Shown piece by piece: positions 19,806 to 28,795 of a stretch of DNA of 64,000 nucleotides. Location: assembly GCA_902776645.1 (NCBI GenBank), contig CACYQT010000001.1:159410-223409 (forward strand). Direction: 5' to 3'. Made by a program: the position numbers and the translations under genes. The stretch's first letter is position 1. Every line of letters begins with the position of its first letter. The DNA is from an uncultured bacterium. Its GTDB lineage: Bacteria > Verrucomicrobiota > Lentisphaeria > Oligosphaerales > Oligosphaeraceae. The notes beneath the pieces were generated by a model, which was not told where the DNA came from, made no database searches, and saw only the letters and a list, made by a program, of their open reading frames with translations.

Positions 19806-20285
19806 TCAGCGCTTCCAGTCGCAATATGGTTTGTCCGCCAGATTCTGGTTTCCGTAGCGGCTGTCCGCCGTCACATCCTCCCCCGCCCAGTCCGGTTTCT
19901 CGAATGTTTCGTCGACGCTCTCCAGTTCGATTTCCGCCACAACGAGCCCCTCGTTCGCGCCGAAGAACTCGTCCACCTCCCAGCGGTGGCCTGCGAAATC
20001 CACATAATGACGGGTCTTCTCCACGACCCGCCCTCTGCAGAATTCCGCCATCATCGTCTCGGCGTCCTCAAGCGGAATCGGATATTCAAACTCATAGCGG
20101 CTGATGCCGCTTTCCAGTTTTCTGGATTTGATGGTCAGCTTCGCGGACTTGCCGTCCACGATTCGCACACGCACGTTGTAGTCTTCCGCCCGCGTGAAAT
20201 AGCCTTGTCTGATTGTGACATGGCGCGTCGCCTGCGACCGCCATCCATCGTTCTTCGGCAAAAATTTCAGCTCCGTCTCGATCAT
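19806..20285 (-). CDS. CYTH-domain protein
   Basis: A 159-residue CYTH-fold (adenylate cyclase class IV/thiamine triphosphatase) protein. It starts with the hallmark ETELKF (ExExK), followed by alternating charged strands such as VRVRIVDGKSAKLTIKSR and YEFEYPIPLEDAE, and ends with VAEIELES. Such proteins hydrolyse inorganic triphosphate, thiamine triphosphate or related substrates. Full-length and probably cytoplasmic. It lies upstream of a metallophosphoesterase in the same direction, so a joint phosphate-ester function is possible but unproven. Confidence 0.85.
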   Translation of the reverse strand: MIETELKFLPKNDGWRSQATRHVTIRQGYFTRAEDYNVRVRIVDGKSAKLTIKSRKLESGISRYEFEYPIPLEDAETMMAEFCRGRVVEKTRHYVDFAGHRWEVDEFFGANEGLVVAEIELESVDETFEKPDWAGEDVTADSRYGNQNLADKPYCDWKR

Positions 20286-20410
20286 CGTGCGTTGTTCTCC
20301 GCGCCCTTTACGTTAATAATATATCCCAAGTGGCGACTTTGCCACCGCATAACCGCATTTTCGGTGCCGTTCCGTTCTTGAAACGCATACCGTCTGGCCA
20401 TGCGCGGTTG

Positions 20411-21265
20411 TCATTGGCCGCCTTCGGACAGGAGATAATCCCTTGTTCCTTTCCGATGCGCGAATATCTGGATGTAGCGCCGTATGGGGGGCATCAGCAA
20501 TTCGTTGAATGCGCCACGCTTGAGCAGATACGCGTAATCGCGGAGGCATTCCATGACGAAACGACGGCAGCAGACGGCTAATGACGGAATCTCGCCGTAG
20601 ATCCGTCCGTCCGCGCGGCCTTCATTGAAGAAACGCACCCATAGCTGGTGGATTGTGTAGTTGTGCGAATGCTTCACGAACGCTTCCGGGCAATACACGA
20701 TCCGCTCGCCGCGCTGGCGGCTCCGCCATGTCCATTCAATGTCTTCGGAATACTGGATGCCTTCGTCAAACGGATAGTCCAGCAACGCCTGACGCCGTAT
20801 GGCGGAACTCGCCAGAGAGAAGAAATTCCGCCAGTTGGCGGAGATTTTGCCGTCGCCGAAGGCGCGTTCCGAATCTTTCCGCACCAATGCCTGGGCGTCG
20901 TCCCGCGGCAGCTGGTTGCCATAGACCGCGATGACGGAAGAATCGGAAAGCAACGGTTCCAGCAGTTTGGTGAGATAGTCAGGGCGGCAGGGCACGGCGT
21001 CCGCATTGTTGAAAACGATGATTTCACCGTGGCATTGCGGAATGGCCCGATTTAGCGTCTTGCCGGGAACGTATCGCCCTTCGGGCCTTTCCAGACGGAT
21101 GACTTGCGGAAAGGATGCGATGATCTCCGCCGTCCCGTCCGTTGAGGCATCGTCACAGGATATGATTTCAAAGTCCTTGAAATCCTGTGACAGCAATGCC
21201 TTCAACGTGTCGGATATGAATGCGGAGTCATTATGGGAGCGAATGACAATGCTGACTTTCGGCAT
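20411..21265 (-). CDS. Family 2 glycosyltransferase (rhamnosyltransferase-like)
   Basis: A 284-residue GT-A glycosyltransferase. It begins VSIVIRSHNDSAFISDTL and has the nucleotide-sugar residues ISCDDASTDGTAEI and a DxD-like NNADAVP. The acceptor/catalytic-base region is YSEDIEWTWR (ED-x-EW), typical of rhamnosyl- and surface-glycan transferases. A basic helical C-terminus may touch the membrane. Donor and acceptor are not predictable. It is an isolated transferase rather than part of a full polysaccharide cluster; the GT4 gene at 23.9 kb is the nearest other one. Confidence 0.86.
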   Translation of the reverse strand: MPKVSIVIRSHNDSAFISDTLKALLSQDFKDFEIISCDDASTDGTAEIIASFPQVIRLERPEGRYVPGKTLNRAIPQCHGEIIVFNNADAVPCRPDYLTKLLEPLLSDSSVIAVYGNQLPRDDAQALVRKDSERAFGDGKISANWRNFFSLASSAIRRQALLDYPFDEGIQYSEDIEWTWRSRQRGERIVYCPEAFVKHSHNYTIHQLWVRFFNEGRADGRIYGEIPSLAVCCRRFVMECLRDYAYLLKRGAFNELLMPPIRRYIQIFAHRKGTRDYLLSEGGQ

Positions 21266-21297
21266 GGCTCCATACCTCGGCGGCCGAAAGAAAGCCG

Positions 21298-21630
21298 TTA
21301 TTTGAATGAACTGATCGCCGTCTCGACATCGTCGTAGATGTCAAAGATACGGTAGACTTTCGTAATGTCGAAGACGACACGCGGTTTGGCTTGCAGGCTG
21401 GCGATTTTCAGCTGGCCTCCCTGATGCGTGATCTCCTGATGGGCGAACACGAGCGCACCCAACCCTGAACTGTCGATATAGTTCATCTGTGACAGATCCA
21501 GCAGGATCTGGTTGTTTGTGTTGGCGGAAGACATAAGCATTTGTTTGAATTCTTCCGCACATCCCGCCACCAGACGGCCTATCACTTTTATTTTCAGTAC
21601 ATTCCCAATTTGTTCAGTGCTTGTTTCCAT
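21298..21630 (-). CDS. STAS-domain anti-sigma factor antagonist
   Basis: A 110-residue STAS protein of the SpoIIAA/RsbV kind. It contains LLDLSQMNYIDSSGLGALVFAH, where the Ser of the DSSG motif is the usual phosphorylation site, so it should work as a phospho-switch partner for an anti-sigma kinase. No kinase or phosphatase partner lies in the window. I chose the ATG at 21630, which follows GAAGGAAC, over a GTG 33 nt upstream. It is divergent from dut. Confidence 0.88.
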   Translation of the reverse strand: METSTEQIGNVLKIKVIGRLVAGCAEEFKQMLMSSANTNNQILLDLSQMNYIDSSGLGALVFAHQEITHQGGQLKIASLQAKPRVVFDITKVYRIFDIYDDVETAISSFK

Positions 21631-21696
21631 GAGTTCCTTCACCCCCAGAGGCTGGTTGCTCACATTTTCGACAGGCGGTTTCCCGCGTCGATTGCT

Positions 21697-21724
21697 TTGC
21701 TTTGCGCTTTTTACGTATTATAAT
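21697..21724 (+). promoter_or_regulatory. Putative dut promoter
   Basis: TTGCTT (21697-21702), a 16-nt spacer, then TATAAT (21719-21724). It lies in a strongly AT-rich gap 75 nt before dut, which is divergent from the STAS gene. Confidence 0.5.
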
Positions 21725-21798
21725 ATCAAAAAATGTAACATGCAAGACAGAATAATCAAATAATTACACAAAGTTTTAATGAAACGATAGGATTTCTT

Positions 21799-22359
21799 AT
21801 GAGTTTAGCCATCAAGATTCATATGGACAACGGTTGTGAGGATTTGTTCCCGCGAAAGGCGCACGAAGACGATGCCGCCTTCGATCTTCGCTCCCGTGTC
21901 GATGCCGTCATCCCGAGCGGGAAGATCACGCTCGTGCCGACAGGCGTCTTCATGGAACTGCCTGTCGGCTACGAAGCGCAAGTCCGTCCACGGAGCGGCC
22001 TCGCGCTGAAGCACGGCATCACCGTCCTCAACACGCCGGGCACGATCGACGCGGGCTACCGCGGCGAAGTCGGCGTCATTCTCATCAACGCCGGCCCTGC
22101 GGATTTCACCGTCGCCCGCGGCGACCGCATCGCGCAGATGGTCGTCCAGAAGCTGGCGGACGTCGAGCTGGTGGCCGCCGAACAGCTTTCGGATACGAGC
22201 CGCGGGGCAGGCGGCTTCGGCTCGACCGGCGACCTTGCGTTTGAAGCATTGACGGCATGTGTCAAACAAGCACAATTGGTCTGGCTTGTCAAAGGCGAAA
22301 CAGATGGCGAACGGCTTGCCAGGCAGTGGCAGGATGCAGTTGCAATGGCCTTCCCATGA
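21799..22359 (+). CDS. dut: dUTP diphosphatase with an unusual C-terminal tail
   Basis: dUTPase hydrolyses dUTP to dUMP, protecting DNA from uracil and feeding dTMP synthesis. All five trimeric dUTPase motifs are present: [42 protein letters not shown] and [10 protein letters not shown] (137-144). Normal family members stop just after motif V. This one continues for 42 more residues that are an antisense reading of the converging esterase gene, with no dUTPase character. The entire gene except its first codons is overlapped by the esterase frame. The enzyme core looks intact, so it is probably active. Start ATG is 75 nt after a TATAAT box. Confidence 0.92.
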   Translation: MSLAIKIHMDNGCEDLFPRKAHEDDAAFDLRSRVDAVIPSGKITLVPTGVFMELPVGYEAQVRPRSGLALKHGITVLNTPGTIDAGYRGEVGVILINAGPADFTVARGDRIAQMVVQKLADVELVAAEQLSDTSRGAGGFGSTGDLAFEALTACVKQAQLVWLVKGETDGERLARQWQDAVAMAFP

Positions 22360-23607
22360 GAACGTCTGGAGCCCAAGAGACGTCGCCGCGTACAGACGGT
22401 CATGCTCGTCCACGCAGATGGACACGGCACCGATGTATTCCGGATTGTCCGCAATATGCAGCCGCGCAAATGGATACATGTCATGCAGGCTTCCGTCCTC
22501 CGCTATTCGGAAGGCGTAGACGAAACGCTTTTCGGGAGAACATACGTAAAGCAATGATTTGTCGCAGGAAAGGGCCAATCCTGTAACGATGAAGTCGACT
22601 TCCGCCATGCATTTGACTTCATCATCTGTATGGAGATAGATTTTCGTGCCGCAACGCTTCTTCTTGGCGTCTCTCAGATTGTAAATTCCGTACGGGCTGT
22701 AAGCCGTGGCGGGTTCGTCTTCGTCTATCTGTATCGATTTTTTGATCCATGTGGAATCAGCCGTCACAATGTCCGCTACGCGCTCCGGCAGATGGCGGAT
22801 GCCGACAGGCTTCGTCTTCCAGTCTTTCCAGATGAACCGCAGACCGCGTTCCATGACATCCGCGTCACGGGAGCCGACGCCATGCTTGCCGCCTTCGAAC
22901 AGTTCGAAATCGTATTCATAGCCGCCGTATTCCATCGCCTCCTTCGCCGTCAACGCCTCCAAATGCCAGTCACCGGCTGAGTTGCGCATGTCATCCGTTC
23001 CCGCCGTCATGTAGCAGCGGATTGGTTTCGTCTCGTATTTGCGCATGTAGGCGAGCAGCTCCTCGCCGCCGCGGAACGATGAAAACGTCGGGCTGTTGAT
23101 GAGGCAGCGGCGGAAGAAGTCGTTGCGCTCCCAGCATGCGTTCCATGCGCAGATGCCGCCGGACGAACAGCCGCACATGGAATGCATGTCGCATGATGCG
23201 GACAGCGTAGTGCCCTTTGGCAGAATTTCCTTTTCGATGACGGGAATCAGCTCATAGATGATGAAATTCGCGTAGGCCGGCCCGAGACTGTCGTATTCGA
23301 TGGAACGCACCCGCCGTGGCGTCCCGCCCGGAATCAGCGACGGCATGACGCCGGGCTTCACGCCGATGGTGACAATCGGCGGAACCGCCTTTTCCGACAC
23401 GACTTTTTCCAGAACGGCTGGTTCGCAATCCCTCATGCCGTCTGTATAGACTTGCACGGCAAGATCTTTTGCCGTATTGTTCGCCTTCGGGAGATAGACG
23501 GTCACCTCCCGTTCCGCTCCGGGCGTCAGCAATTTCGAAACATATTTGAAGGATATCAGCGTGCCGCCCGCGGCGTGCGTCTTCACTTGTATGTCATTGC
23601 AGCTCAT
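21805..23607 (-). CDS. Putative esterase fused to an SMP-30-like beta-propeller, with a read-through tail
   Basis: Residues 1-270 form an alpha/beta-hydrolase of the enterochelin-esterase/Esterase D kind. It has CGCSSGG as nucleophile elbow (Ser in the middle), the acid in TAGTDD and the His in EGGKHGVG. Residues about 275-460 look like an SMP-30/gluconolactonase-type propeller ([20 protein letters not shown]). The domain's usual terminal strand, CFKRKV, is reached near 22235. The remaining ~140 residues are antisense to dut and look non-functional. No signal peptide. The core probably hydrolyses an ester on a sugar or xenobiotic; the real C-terminus seems lost. Confidence 0.78.
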   Translation of the reverse strand: MSCNDIQVKTHAAGGTLISFKYVSKLLTPGAEREVTVYLPKANNTAKDLAVQVYTDGMRDCEPAVLEKVVSEKAVPPIVTIGVKPGVMPSLIPGGTPRRVRSIEYDSLGPAYANFIIYELIPVIEKEILPKGTTLSASCDMHSMCGCSSGGICAWNACWERNDFFRRCLINSPTFSSFRGGEELLAYMRKYETKPIRCYMTAGTDDMRNSAGDWHLEALTAKEAMEYGGYEYDFELFEGGKHGVGSRDADVMERGLRFIWKDWKTKPVGIRHLPERVADIVTADSTWIKKSIQIDEDEPATAYSPYGIYNLRDAKKKRCGTKIYLHTDDEVKCMAEVDFIVTGLALSCDKSLLYVCSPEKRFVYAFRIAEDGSLHDMYPFARLHIADNPEYIGAVSICVDEHDRLYAATSLGLQTFSWEGHCNCILPLPGKPFAICFAFDKPDQLCLFDTCRQCFKRKVAGRAEAACPAARIRKLFGGHQLDVRQLLDDHLRDAVAAGDGEIRRAGVDENDADFAAVARVDRARRVEDGDAVLQREAAPWTDLRFVADRQFHEDACRHERDLPARDDGIDTGAKIEGGIVFVRLSREQILTTVVHMNLDG

Positions 23608-23785
23608 GATAGTACCTATTGTTTATCCTATTTCAATATAATGTTGGGCCGTTCACATGAAGAATGTATATGGATTAATAGGGAAGTCAACTCCTGCTAT
23701 TGTTTTTATTCCAATGAATCATCTCCTGAAAACTTTTTGATGGTTGAATCCAGTATGACCATGCTTGTTTGACGGCTTTCCTTTC

Positions 23786-23813
23786 TTGATTGACATCTTC
23801 AAGTCATTATATT
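23786..23813 (+). promoter_or_regulatory. Putative promoter of the GT4 gene
   Basis: TTGATT (23786-23791), a 16-nt spacer, and TATATT (23808-23813), 64 nt before the GT4 start. Both hexamers and the spacing are identical to the promoter proposed for pseudopilin gene 2. Confidence 0.55.
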
Positions 23814-23877
23814 AACTTAAGAAACATCTTGTTTGTTTTTTGCAAAACACGCACGTCCGTTTATTCCAGATCAACCT

Positions 23878-25059
23878 ATGAAAAGACTGAAGATAGCTCT
23901 TGTTCTCAACCGTTTCTATCCCGAAGTGGGTGGCGCGGAAACTAATTTATATTTTCAGGCCTGCGAACTGTCCAAGCATCATGACGTGACCGTGTTCACG
24001 CCATTGAGACGCAGCGACACGCCCGCGTTTGAGAAAATCGGTGACTTCACGGTCCATAGGCTGAAAGACTGGAAGAATATTCCCGCCAAGTTTCCAAATA
24101 ACAACCGCGATACGTTCATGGGCGGTATCTTCTTCCGGATCCTGTTTGGCGATTTTGATGTCGTGCAGGTCTTTCCGGCCCTGAACAAGAACAACATGCT
24201 TGCCCTGCTGGCCGCCAAAATCAGAGGAGTCCCCTATATTCTGACGACATTCGATCTGCTCGACTATGCGGAAATCGAACGGAAAACCGGAACGGTGAAT
24301 CCGGATGTCCTGAAAGGCTTCAAGCCTGGCGGTTTCCGCCGCAAATGCCTCGAATGGTGTTCGCATATTTTCGCCATCTCGAACAGGGAGATCAACGTCC
24401 TGTCGAAATTCAACCCAAATGTCAGTTATTCCCCTGTGCCTATACGTCCTGAAGAATATGAGATAGACACACCGGATGTCCGCGCCAAATACGGCATATC
24501 GAAAGACACGATGCTGTTTCTGGTGCTTGGCCGCGTGTCACGGCTGAAAGGGCAGGATTTGGCCGTGAAAGCCTTCGTCGACGCCGCCAATGACATGCCT
24601 GGAAGCGTCATGGCGGTTGTCGGGCGGAATGACTATGAACCGAAGCTCAAGGCGGATTTGGAAAAATTGGTCTCGGAAAAAGGTTTAGAAGATCGTGTTA
24701 AATTTACTGGAGTCCTTGAGCGAGAGGATGTTATCGGTTTCCTCAAACAAAGCGACATCCATGTCATCCCTGTGCGTTTCATGAATTCGGGGGCGGTCGT
24801 CGTGGAATCATGGGCGGGCGGCATTCCCGTCATCCAAAGCGACGCCGTCGATCCGAATCTTGTTGAAGAGGACGTCAATGGATACATCTTCCCGAAAGAG
24901 GATGTCCAGGCGTTGTCGGACAAGATGCGCAAGGCTTTCACGAACAGGGCCAAACTGCCCGCCATGGCGCGGAAAGGCCGTGAAATGGTCATGCAAAAGT
25001 TTACATACCAGCATCTTGTCGATATCTATGAAGACGTGTACAGCCGTCTCATAAAGTAG
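23878..25059 (+). CDS. Family 4 glycosyltransferase
   Basis: A 393-residue GT-B retaining glycosyltransferase. The N-terminal domain starts KIALVLNRFYPEVGGAETNL. The C-terminal domain carries FLVLGRVSRLKGQDLAVKAF, VKFTGVLEREDVIGFLKQSD and SGAVVVESWAGGIPVI, in which the Glu belongs to the EX7E nucleotide-sugar motif. It likely adds a sugar to a lipid-linked or surface glycan; donor unknown. The ATG at 23878 is preferred to an in-frame TTG at 23833 because alignment-like N-terminal homology starts there, although the Shine-Dalgarno is weak. Confidence 0.87.
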   Translation: MKRLKIALVLNRFYPEVGGAETNLYFQACELSKHHDVTVFTPLRRSDTPAFEKIGDFTVHRLKDWKNIPAKFPNNNRDTFMGGIFFRILFGDFDVVQVFPALNKNNMLALLAAKIRGVPYILTTFDLLDYAEIERKTGTVNPDVLKGFKPGGFRRKCLEWCSHIFAISNREINVLSKFNPNVSYSPVPIRPEEYEIDTPDVRAKYGISKDTMLFLVLGRVSRLKGQDLAVKAFVDAANDMPGSVMAVVGRNDYEPKLKADLEKLVSEKGLEDRVKFTGVLEREDVIGFLKQSDIHVIPVRFMNSGAVVVESWAGGIPVIQSDAVDPNLVEEDVNGYIFPKEDVQALSDKMRKAFTNRAKLPAMARKGREMVMQKFTYQHLVDIYEDVYSRLIK

Positions 25060-25084
25060 CTAAAAGCTAAAAGCAAATAACATA

Positions 25085-25232
25085 CGCGAAGTGATATTCA
25101 AACCGCCGAGCCGCCGGAGGCCGTTGTGTTTTCAGTATTCAAGATTCCGTAATCCGCAGCAAAACCTTTTGCAACTTGTCGGCCTCGGCGGCGAGGCATT
25201 CGTGTTCAATCGTGTCCATTCATGGTTTTTAA
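25085..25232. repeat. Structured intergenic element, copy A
   Basis: The 5' arm GCC-GA-GCCGCCGGAGGCCG (25105-25123) pairs with CGGCCTCGGCGGC-GA-GGC (25180-25197), leaving tandem G-A mismatches. An inner hairpin GCAAAA-CC-TTTTGC is at 25159-25172. It is followed by the tail TTCGTGTTCAATCGTGTCCA. It lies between the convergent GT4 and metallophosphoesterase genes. Three further copies exist, at about 35.2, 53.9 and 63.3 kb. Confidence 0.8.
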
Positions 25233-25247
25233 TCAACAACTTAGCAT

Positions 25248-26198
25248 CTATTTCTGGAACTGCTCCGGTATGCATGCATCTCGCGCGTCATGGGAGGATA
25301 CGAAGAATTGCTCCCAGCGGGCGTTCACATGGTCGCGGAAGAACACGCCGTATTCGCCGTCGCCGTAGTAGTCGAAGAACGCGCTGCGCACCGTCGTGCC
25401 GCGCCAATGGTCCAACGACGACACATCGAACTGCACGATCGGATGGTCGTCGACCGCCGCGATCTGCCGATATAGATTTTTTCCCGCCCAGACGGCGTCT
25501 CCGATGTGCGCATGGCCATGGAAATGCGCGCGGTAATTCTTCGGCAACGGCAGCATCTGGCCTAAAAATTCCGACTCGCGGTTTCCGCCCGGAAAAGCGT
25601 AGTGCGAAAACGTGAATACAGGCTTATCGCCTGCAAAACGGTCTCTTACGGCTTCCCAATCCGCTTTCGTGTAGGGATAGCCACTGCCCGCTTGGGGTAG
25701 CTTTTCATAGAATCCAATCCATGAACCGTCCTTCGCGAGATGGTCCGAAAAGAACAGCATCGTGTATTCCGGCATCTCCTCCGAAAACCAGAAGTCTTCC
25801 TGGCTCTTCACCACATGCCAGTTCGGCCGGTTGCGCACGGCGTCGTAGAACGGAAGCCGGCCGTTCGTCAGATCGCCGTTTTTCCGGCAGAAACGGCAGT
25901 ATTCCGTTTCATGGTTGCCGATGGTGTAGTAGATCGGCAATGCGAGACTGTCAAGCTTCTCCAGCTGCATGTCGATCATTCGGTTAATATTTGCCAGATC
26001 CGTCCCTTCCGACGCGTCGCCGAGATAGCAGACGCCGTCCAGTTTGCCTGGAATATTGTTCAAGTCGTTTATGGCAAAAGACATGTAGCGTTCGGCCCGT
26101 TCATACACGCCCTGCTGCAGATCTGAAATCACCCAGAAACGCGTGTGGGCGCGCTTCGTGGCCTCTTGGAAAATCGTATCGATGAAATTGTCCGTCAT
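25248..26198 (-). CDS. Metallophosphoesterase
   Basis: A 316-residue calcineurin-like phosphoesterase. Motifs seen are FWVISDLQQG, VCYLGDASEG, TIGNHETEY, FSHYAFPGG and HFHGHAHIGD, so both metals can be bound, although the first motif has Gln-Gln where many relatives have His. No signal peptide is present, suggesting a cytoplasmic enzyme; the substrate is unknown. The start at 26198 follows AAGAGGAACGAAC. A longer frame to 26306 crosses a region without coding character. It is divergent from the GDPD gene. Confidence 0.84.
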   Translation of the reverse strand: MTDNFIDTIFQEATKRAHTRFWVISDLQQGVYERAERYMSFAINDLNNIPGKLDGVCYLGDASEGTDLANINRMIDMQLEKLDSLALPIYYTIGNHETEYCRFCRKNGDLTNGRLPFYDAVRNRPNWHVVKSQEDFWFSEEMPEYTMLFFSDHLAKDGSWIGFYEKLPQAGSGYPYTKADWEAVRDRFAGDKPVFTFSHYAFPGGNRESEFLGQMLPLPKNYRAHFHGHAHIGDAVWAGKNLYRQIAAVDDHPIVQFDVSSLDHWRGTTVRSAFFDYYGDGEYGVFFRDHVNARWEQFFVSSHDARDACIPEQFQK

Positions 26199-26360
26199 GT
26201 TCGTTCCTCTTCTTTGGTCATCGGTCATAAAATAACTTTTCAACGCATGACTGCAATTTAATTCGTTGGGCTTTTTGCTTTCAACGAGTATATTTCTTGC
26301 GTTCATAAGGATTCAAACAAATCAATATCATCCTATTTGCATTCAACACAAGGAGACATC

Positions 26361-27140
26361 ATGGTCATCGACGGCGAACTCAAGTATCCCTATCCCAGAA
26401 TCTGCGCGCATCGCGGCTTCAAAGCGGCCGCTCCGGAAAACACCATGCCCGCTTTCGGCATGGCCGTTGCCTACGGCATGCCTGAAATCGAATTCGACGT
26501 CCGTTTCACAAAAGACAACGTTCCCGTGGCCTGCCATGACCGCGCCCTCCATCATTATTCGGACGTGCAAGGCAATATCGAAGATCTCACATGGGATGAA
26601 ATCCGCGTCGCGGACTGCGGCTCCAAATTCAATCCGATTTATGCGGGCACGCGCCTTCCGCTTTTCGAGGAGATTTGCGCACGCTTCTCCCGCCAGACGA
26701 TTTTCAACATGCATCTCAAGGCGTTTGAAGGCAACACGCCGAGCGATGACGCAACTTTCCCCCATCAGTTCCGTATGATTGTGGACATACTTAAAAAGTA
26801 TGATTGCATGGAGCACGTCTATATCATGGCGAATTCGAAAGTCATGAAAGTCGCGTTGGACATCGCCCCCGAAATCCCGCGCTGCATGGGCGCCGGCGAA
26901 GGCAAATGGGACATCGTCGAACGCGCCATCGAATGGAAATGCTACAAGGTCCAGCTGTTCATGGACGGCATCAACCAGGAGCTTATCGACAAAGCCCACG
27001 CCAACAACATCCTCTGCAACTACTTCTACTGCGATGACCCTGAAAAAGCCGTTGAATACATGAAGATGGGCGTCGATACCCTCCTCACGAACAACTGCCT
27101 CGCCATCGCCCGCGCCTTCGAACGCGCAGGCATTTTATGA
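26361..27140 (+). CDS. Glycerophosphodiester phosphodiesterase family protein
   Basis: A 259-residue GDPD TIM-barrel enzyme. Key catalytic stretches are ICAHRGFKAAAPENTM (first His and Arg), IEFDVRFTKDNVPVACHDRAL (Glu, Asp and second His) and the late DTLLTNNCLAIARAF strand. It would split glycerophosphodiesters to glycerol-3-phosphate and an alcohol in the cytoplasm. The ATG at 26361 follows AAGGAGACATC exactly. A paralogue lies at 53.0 kb on the other strand. Confidence 0.88.
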   Translation: MVIDGELKYPYPRICAHRGFKAAAPENTMPAFGMAVAYGMPEIEFDVRFTKDNVPVACHDRALHHYSDVQGNIEDLTWDEIRVADCGSKFNPIYAGTRLPLFEEICARFSRQTIFNMHLKAFEGNTPSDDATFPHQFRMIVDILKKYDCMEHVYIMANSKVMKVALDIAPEIPRCMGAGEGKWDIVERAIEWKCYKVQLFMDGINQELIDKAHANNILCNYFYCDDPEKAVEYMKMGVDTLLTNNCLAIARAFERAGIL

Positions 27141-27153
27141 GCGACTGATTTTT

Positions 27154-27192
27154 GAACGGCATCCGCTTCAATTGCCTGTGCGGATGCCGTTC
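27154..27192. terminator. Hairpin between convergent GDPD and GH32-like genes
   Basis: GAACGGCATCCGC (27154-27166) is fully complementary to GCGGATGCCGTTC (27180-27192), loop 13 nt. The right arm lies within the last codons of the GH32-like gene. No T run follows on either strand, so termination is likely but not certain. Confidence 0.5.
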
Positions 27193-28673
27193 ATGTCCCA
27201 TGCCGAAGCGTTGCAGGAAATGGAACCGCCTTTCGCTGAAATGGATACGCCTGCGCTTTCCATCGTCGGATAGACACGCCGCGTGATGGCCTGCCGTCCA
27301 TTCGCGAAAACTTCCACGACTGGTCCGTCCACGAATACACGCAATGACAGCGGCTCGTCTTTCTTCAGCGCGAACGGCGCGCGTTCGACATCGACATGCT
27401 CTGTGAAGCCATTGAAAGGCTCCAGACTGCCCGATGAGGCATCGAACACAAGTTCCTTTGTTTCAGCATCATAGCGGATAACTGTCTTTTCCTTTCCGTC
27501 ATTGGAGACGCGAACGTTCAACGCGAAATTCACAGCTGAGGCATTGTCCATCGTCAGTTCAAGCTCGCAGCAATCGCCTGTGAAGCCTTTCAACGGCTTG
27601 GTTTCGCCATCGGCCAGCCGCAAATCTGTCCACGATTTTTCATTCTTCCGCAGGCGTTTCAGCTCGTCGATAGGCGCGATGCCGAGCGTGCCGTCCGCCT
27701 GTAGCCACAAAGAGCGCGGCAGGCCGTAAACACCGCTCCAGCCGTATGTTTTGAAATCATCGGCGGGATTGTCCAGCAGCCATGTCCAGACGATCTGCCG
27801 TCCTTTGCCGTCAATCAGCGCCTCGGGAGCGAAATACGATTTGTCAAGCCATGTCATGCGGCCATGGCTTGTCGGCTGGAACGCATCGCCGTGGTAGTCG
27901 CCGATGTAGTACTGGCAGCCGCGGTTGTGGCTGATGAACAACAAAAGGTGTTTGTCCGTCATGGCGCCACCGTCGGGCGACGACGGCAACGGCAGGAAAC
28001 TTGGGCACATGCAGTCTTCATCCGTGTCCGTCCAGCCTTCCGCGCGGTATGAATCCGTCTTCCGTTTGTAGAACGGGCCTTTGTAGGCCCAATGCTCAAG
28101 ATCTTCGCTTTCAAATAGATAAGCGCAATCACCCTTCAGATTTTCAGGCGAGTCCGCCGTCCGTCCCAAATCGTTCAAAAGACACAGATTGCCTGCGACG
28201 AAATAGTATTTTCCATTGATTTTCCAGATGTTCGACGGATCGGCGGAAGCATAGACACGCTCCTTTCCGTCCGGCCCGACGTCTTTCGTCCAGCCCCATG
28301 CCGTGCTTTTCACGACTGGATTTTGCGGAAGTTTTTCCCATTGGTCGAACGGCGCACGGCTTTTCGCGATGCCCAAACCACGCGGCCCCCACAGCATCCA
28401 GTAGGTCAGATAGGCCGTGCCGTCGCCGTCGATGAAACCGCCGCCGGAAAAGCAGCCGCCCGGTTCGGCCTCGCCTGGCCCGATGGCATCCGGATGTCCT
28501 TCCCAATCAACCATATCCGTACTGGAGACGTGCCCCCAGCGGTAGCCGTCGTCCCGTTTGACAAGATACATCAGATGATATCGGCGGCCATCCCAGAAGG
28601 CTCCGTTGGAATCGCCTGGATTGCCGTTGCCGGATATGGAAAAATGATATTTTGGACGCAGTTTATCAGCCAT
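27168..28673 (-). CDS. Glycoside hydrolase family 32-like protein (divergent active site)
   Basis: About 501 residues, with a GH32 five-bladed propeller and a C-terminal beta-sandwich (from about 370, ...GSLEPFNGFTEHVDVERAPF and VFVDGPVVEVFANGR). GH32 enzymes cleave fructosides such as sucrose and inulin. The nucleophile region is GDSNGAFWDGRRYHLMY, keeping Asp but not the classic WMNDPNG. The RDP site reads ASADPSN. The acid/base ECP site reads DEDCMCPSF, so the usual Glu is not in place. Activity on fructans is thus uncertain. No signal peptide. GGAGG precedes three consecutive ATGs; the third (28673) has the best spacing. Confidence 0.72.
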   Translation of the reverse strand: MADKLRPKYHFSISGNGNPGDSNGAFWDGRRYHLMYLVKRDDGYRWGHVSSTDMVDWEGHPDAIGPGEAEPGGCFSGGGFIDGDGTAYLTYWMLWGPRGLGIAKSRAPFDQWEKLPQNPVVKSTAWGWTKDVGPDGKERVYASADPSNIWKINGKYYFVAGNLCLLNDLGRTADSPENLKGDCAYLFESEDLEHWAYKGPFYKRKTDSYRAEGWTDTDEDCMCPSFLPLPSSPDGGAMTDKHLLLFISHNRGCQYYIGDYHGDAFQPTSHGRMTWLDKSYFAPEALIDGKGRQIVWTWLLDNPADDFKTYGWSGVYGLPRSLWLQADGTLGIAPIDELKRLRKNEKSWTDLRLADGETKPLKGFTGDCCELELTMDNASAVNFALNVRVSNDGKEKTVIRYDAETKELVFDASSGSLEPFNGFTEHVDVERAPFALKKDEPLSLRVFVDGPVVEVFANGRQAITRRVYPTMESAGVSISAKGGSISCNASAWDMNGIRTGN

Positions 28674-28710
28674 CATCATTCCTCCCAAAAGGAATATCTC
28701 ACCTTTGCCA

Positions 28711-28795
28711 GCCTTAGCCTTTTAGCCTTCTAGCCTTCTAGCCTTCTAGCCTTCTAGCCACTAGCCACTAGCCACTAACCACTAACCACTAACCA
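28711..28795. repeat. TAGCCTTC and TAGCCACTAACCAC micro-repeat tract
   Basis: Five TAGCCTTCTAGCC-type units are followed by at least six CTAGCCA/CTAACCA units, filling the whole space between two minus-strand genes. No coding potential. Similar low-complexity tracts sit in many gene gaps of this window. Confidence 0.8.

Noticed and set aside
27154..27192. Classical bidirectional terminator
   Set aside because: The stem is perfect, but no T run follows on either strand, so only a low-confidence terminator call is kept.
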